The translations under genes were made by a program, and so were the position numbers. A stretch of 64,000 bases of DNA from Nemertoderma westbladi (taxonomy: Eukaryota > Xenacoelomorpha > Nemertodermatida > Nemertodermatidae). Shown here piece after piece: positions 63,501 to 64,000 of the stretch. Below the pieces are notes generated by a model that was given only the letters and a program-made list of their open reading frames with translations, was not told where the DNA came from and did not search any database. Numbering within the stretch: the first letter of the stretch is position 1; every line of letters starts with the position of its first letter. The stretch is from NCBI GenBank assembly GCA_032718475.1, contig JAUCBJ010000505.1, positions 1-64,000 on the forward strand. Reading direction: 5' to 3'.

Positions 63501-64000
63501 CACATTAAGTCACTGATACGTAACACCACCCCAACCCTGATACGTAACACCACCCCAACCCTCACATTAAGTCACTGATACGTAACACCACCCCAACCCT
63601 CACATTAAGTCACTGATACGTAACACCACCCCAACCCTCACATTAAGTCATTGATACGTAACACTACCCCAACCCTCACATTAAGTCACTGATACGTAAC
63701 ACCACCCCAACCCTGATACGTAACACCACCCCAACCCTCACATTAAGTCACTGATACGTAACACCACCCCAACCCTCACATTAAGTCACTGATACGTAAC
63801 ACCACCCCAACCCTCACATTAAGTCACTGATACGTAACACCACCCCAACCCTGATACGTAACACCACCCCAACCCTCACATTAAGTCACTGATACGTAAC
63901 ACCACCCCAACCCTCACATTAAGTCACTGATACGTAACACCACCCCAACCCTCACATTAAGTCCTGATACGTAACACCACCCCAACCCTCACATTAAGTC
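51592..64000. repeat. 38-bp satellite array, right part, continuing past the window edge
   Basis: It has the same unit and marker variants as the left part. The stretch 52.7-56.6 kb repeats 46.3-50.2 kb at a constant offset of 6,415 bp, for example AAGCCTCAC at 49046 and 55461. Just right of the LTR, marker positions repeat at 5,025 bp (51781 and 56806). The 1,390-bp difference equals LTR plus target-site duplication. A CCACCACAACCCTGACATT marker pair recurs about every 1.4 kb (for example 53146 and 54511). No unit boundary or end of the array is seen before 64000. Confidence 0.97.

Noticed and set aside
32051-64000. CRISPR array or telomeric repeat
   Set aside because: There are no spacers between units, and the context is eukaryotic. 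CCCTAA-like words are only rare variants of the 38-bp unit, not a telomere repeat.

Overview
The window is eukaryotic, most likely an invertebrate animal genome. The evidence is spliced gene structure with GT-AG introns, a secreted tectonin-type lectin, an RBMX2-type splicing factor, a non-LTR retrotransposon and a probable solo LTR. A mollusc or other lophotrochozoan would fit the lectin and the minisatellite-rich sequence, but nothing here fixes the taxon. Roughly four fifths of the 64 kb is tandem repeat; only three protein-coding genes can be supported, and one of those belongs to a retrotransposon.

Layout, left to right. 1-4.7 kb: AT-rich sequence with two adjacent perfect hairpins, a 54-bp minisatellite (8 copies), then a three-exon gene (TATA box at 1971, exons about 2001-2106, 3235-3356 and 3774-4537) for a 281-residue secreted six-repeat tectonin protein. 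Its first intron holds a 25-bp minisatellite. 4.76-25.29 kb: an array of mixed 24- and 28-bp units, interrupted at 9076-12383 by a near full-length, uninterrupted RTE-like LINE with a 22-bp target-site duplication. 25.3-27.1 kb: unique sequence with an intronless RBMX2-like gene. 27.1-31.8 kb: four more minisatellites (20/21-, 42/48-, 17- and 20-bp units). 32.05-64.0 kb: a 38-bp satellite array (about 800 units) that runs off the right edge.

The 38-bp array is interrupted once, by a 1,385-bp segment at 50202-51586. It begins TGT, ends ACA and is flanked by a 5-bp CACCC direct repeat. A paralogous stretch of the same array at 56612 shows the matching empty site. It is best read as a solo LTR, which is the most informative structural result in the window.

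Both large arrays are built from nested segmental duplications. These can be traced by shared rare variants at exact offsets: 734, 2305, about 3040, about 4740 and about 7773 bp in the 24/28-bp array; 1365, 1589, 2082 and 5025 bp in the 38-bp array. Long open frames across the minisatellites arise because the unit lengths (54, 24, 42, 48) are multiples of three; they are not treated as genes. The genes show no functional link to each other: one secreted lectin, one nuclear splicing factor and one selfish element.
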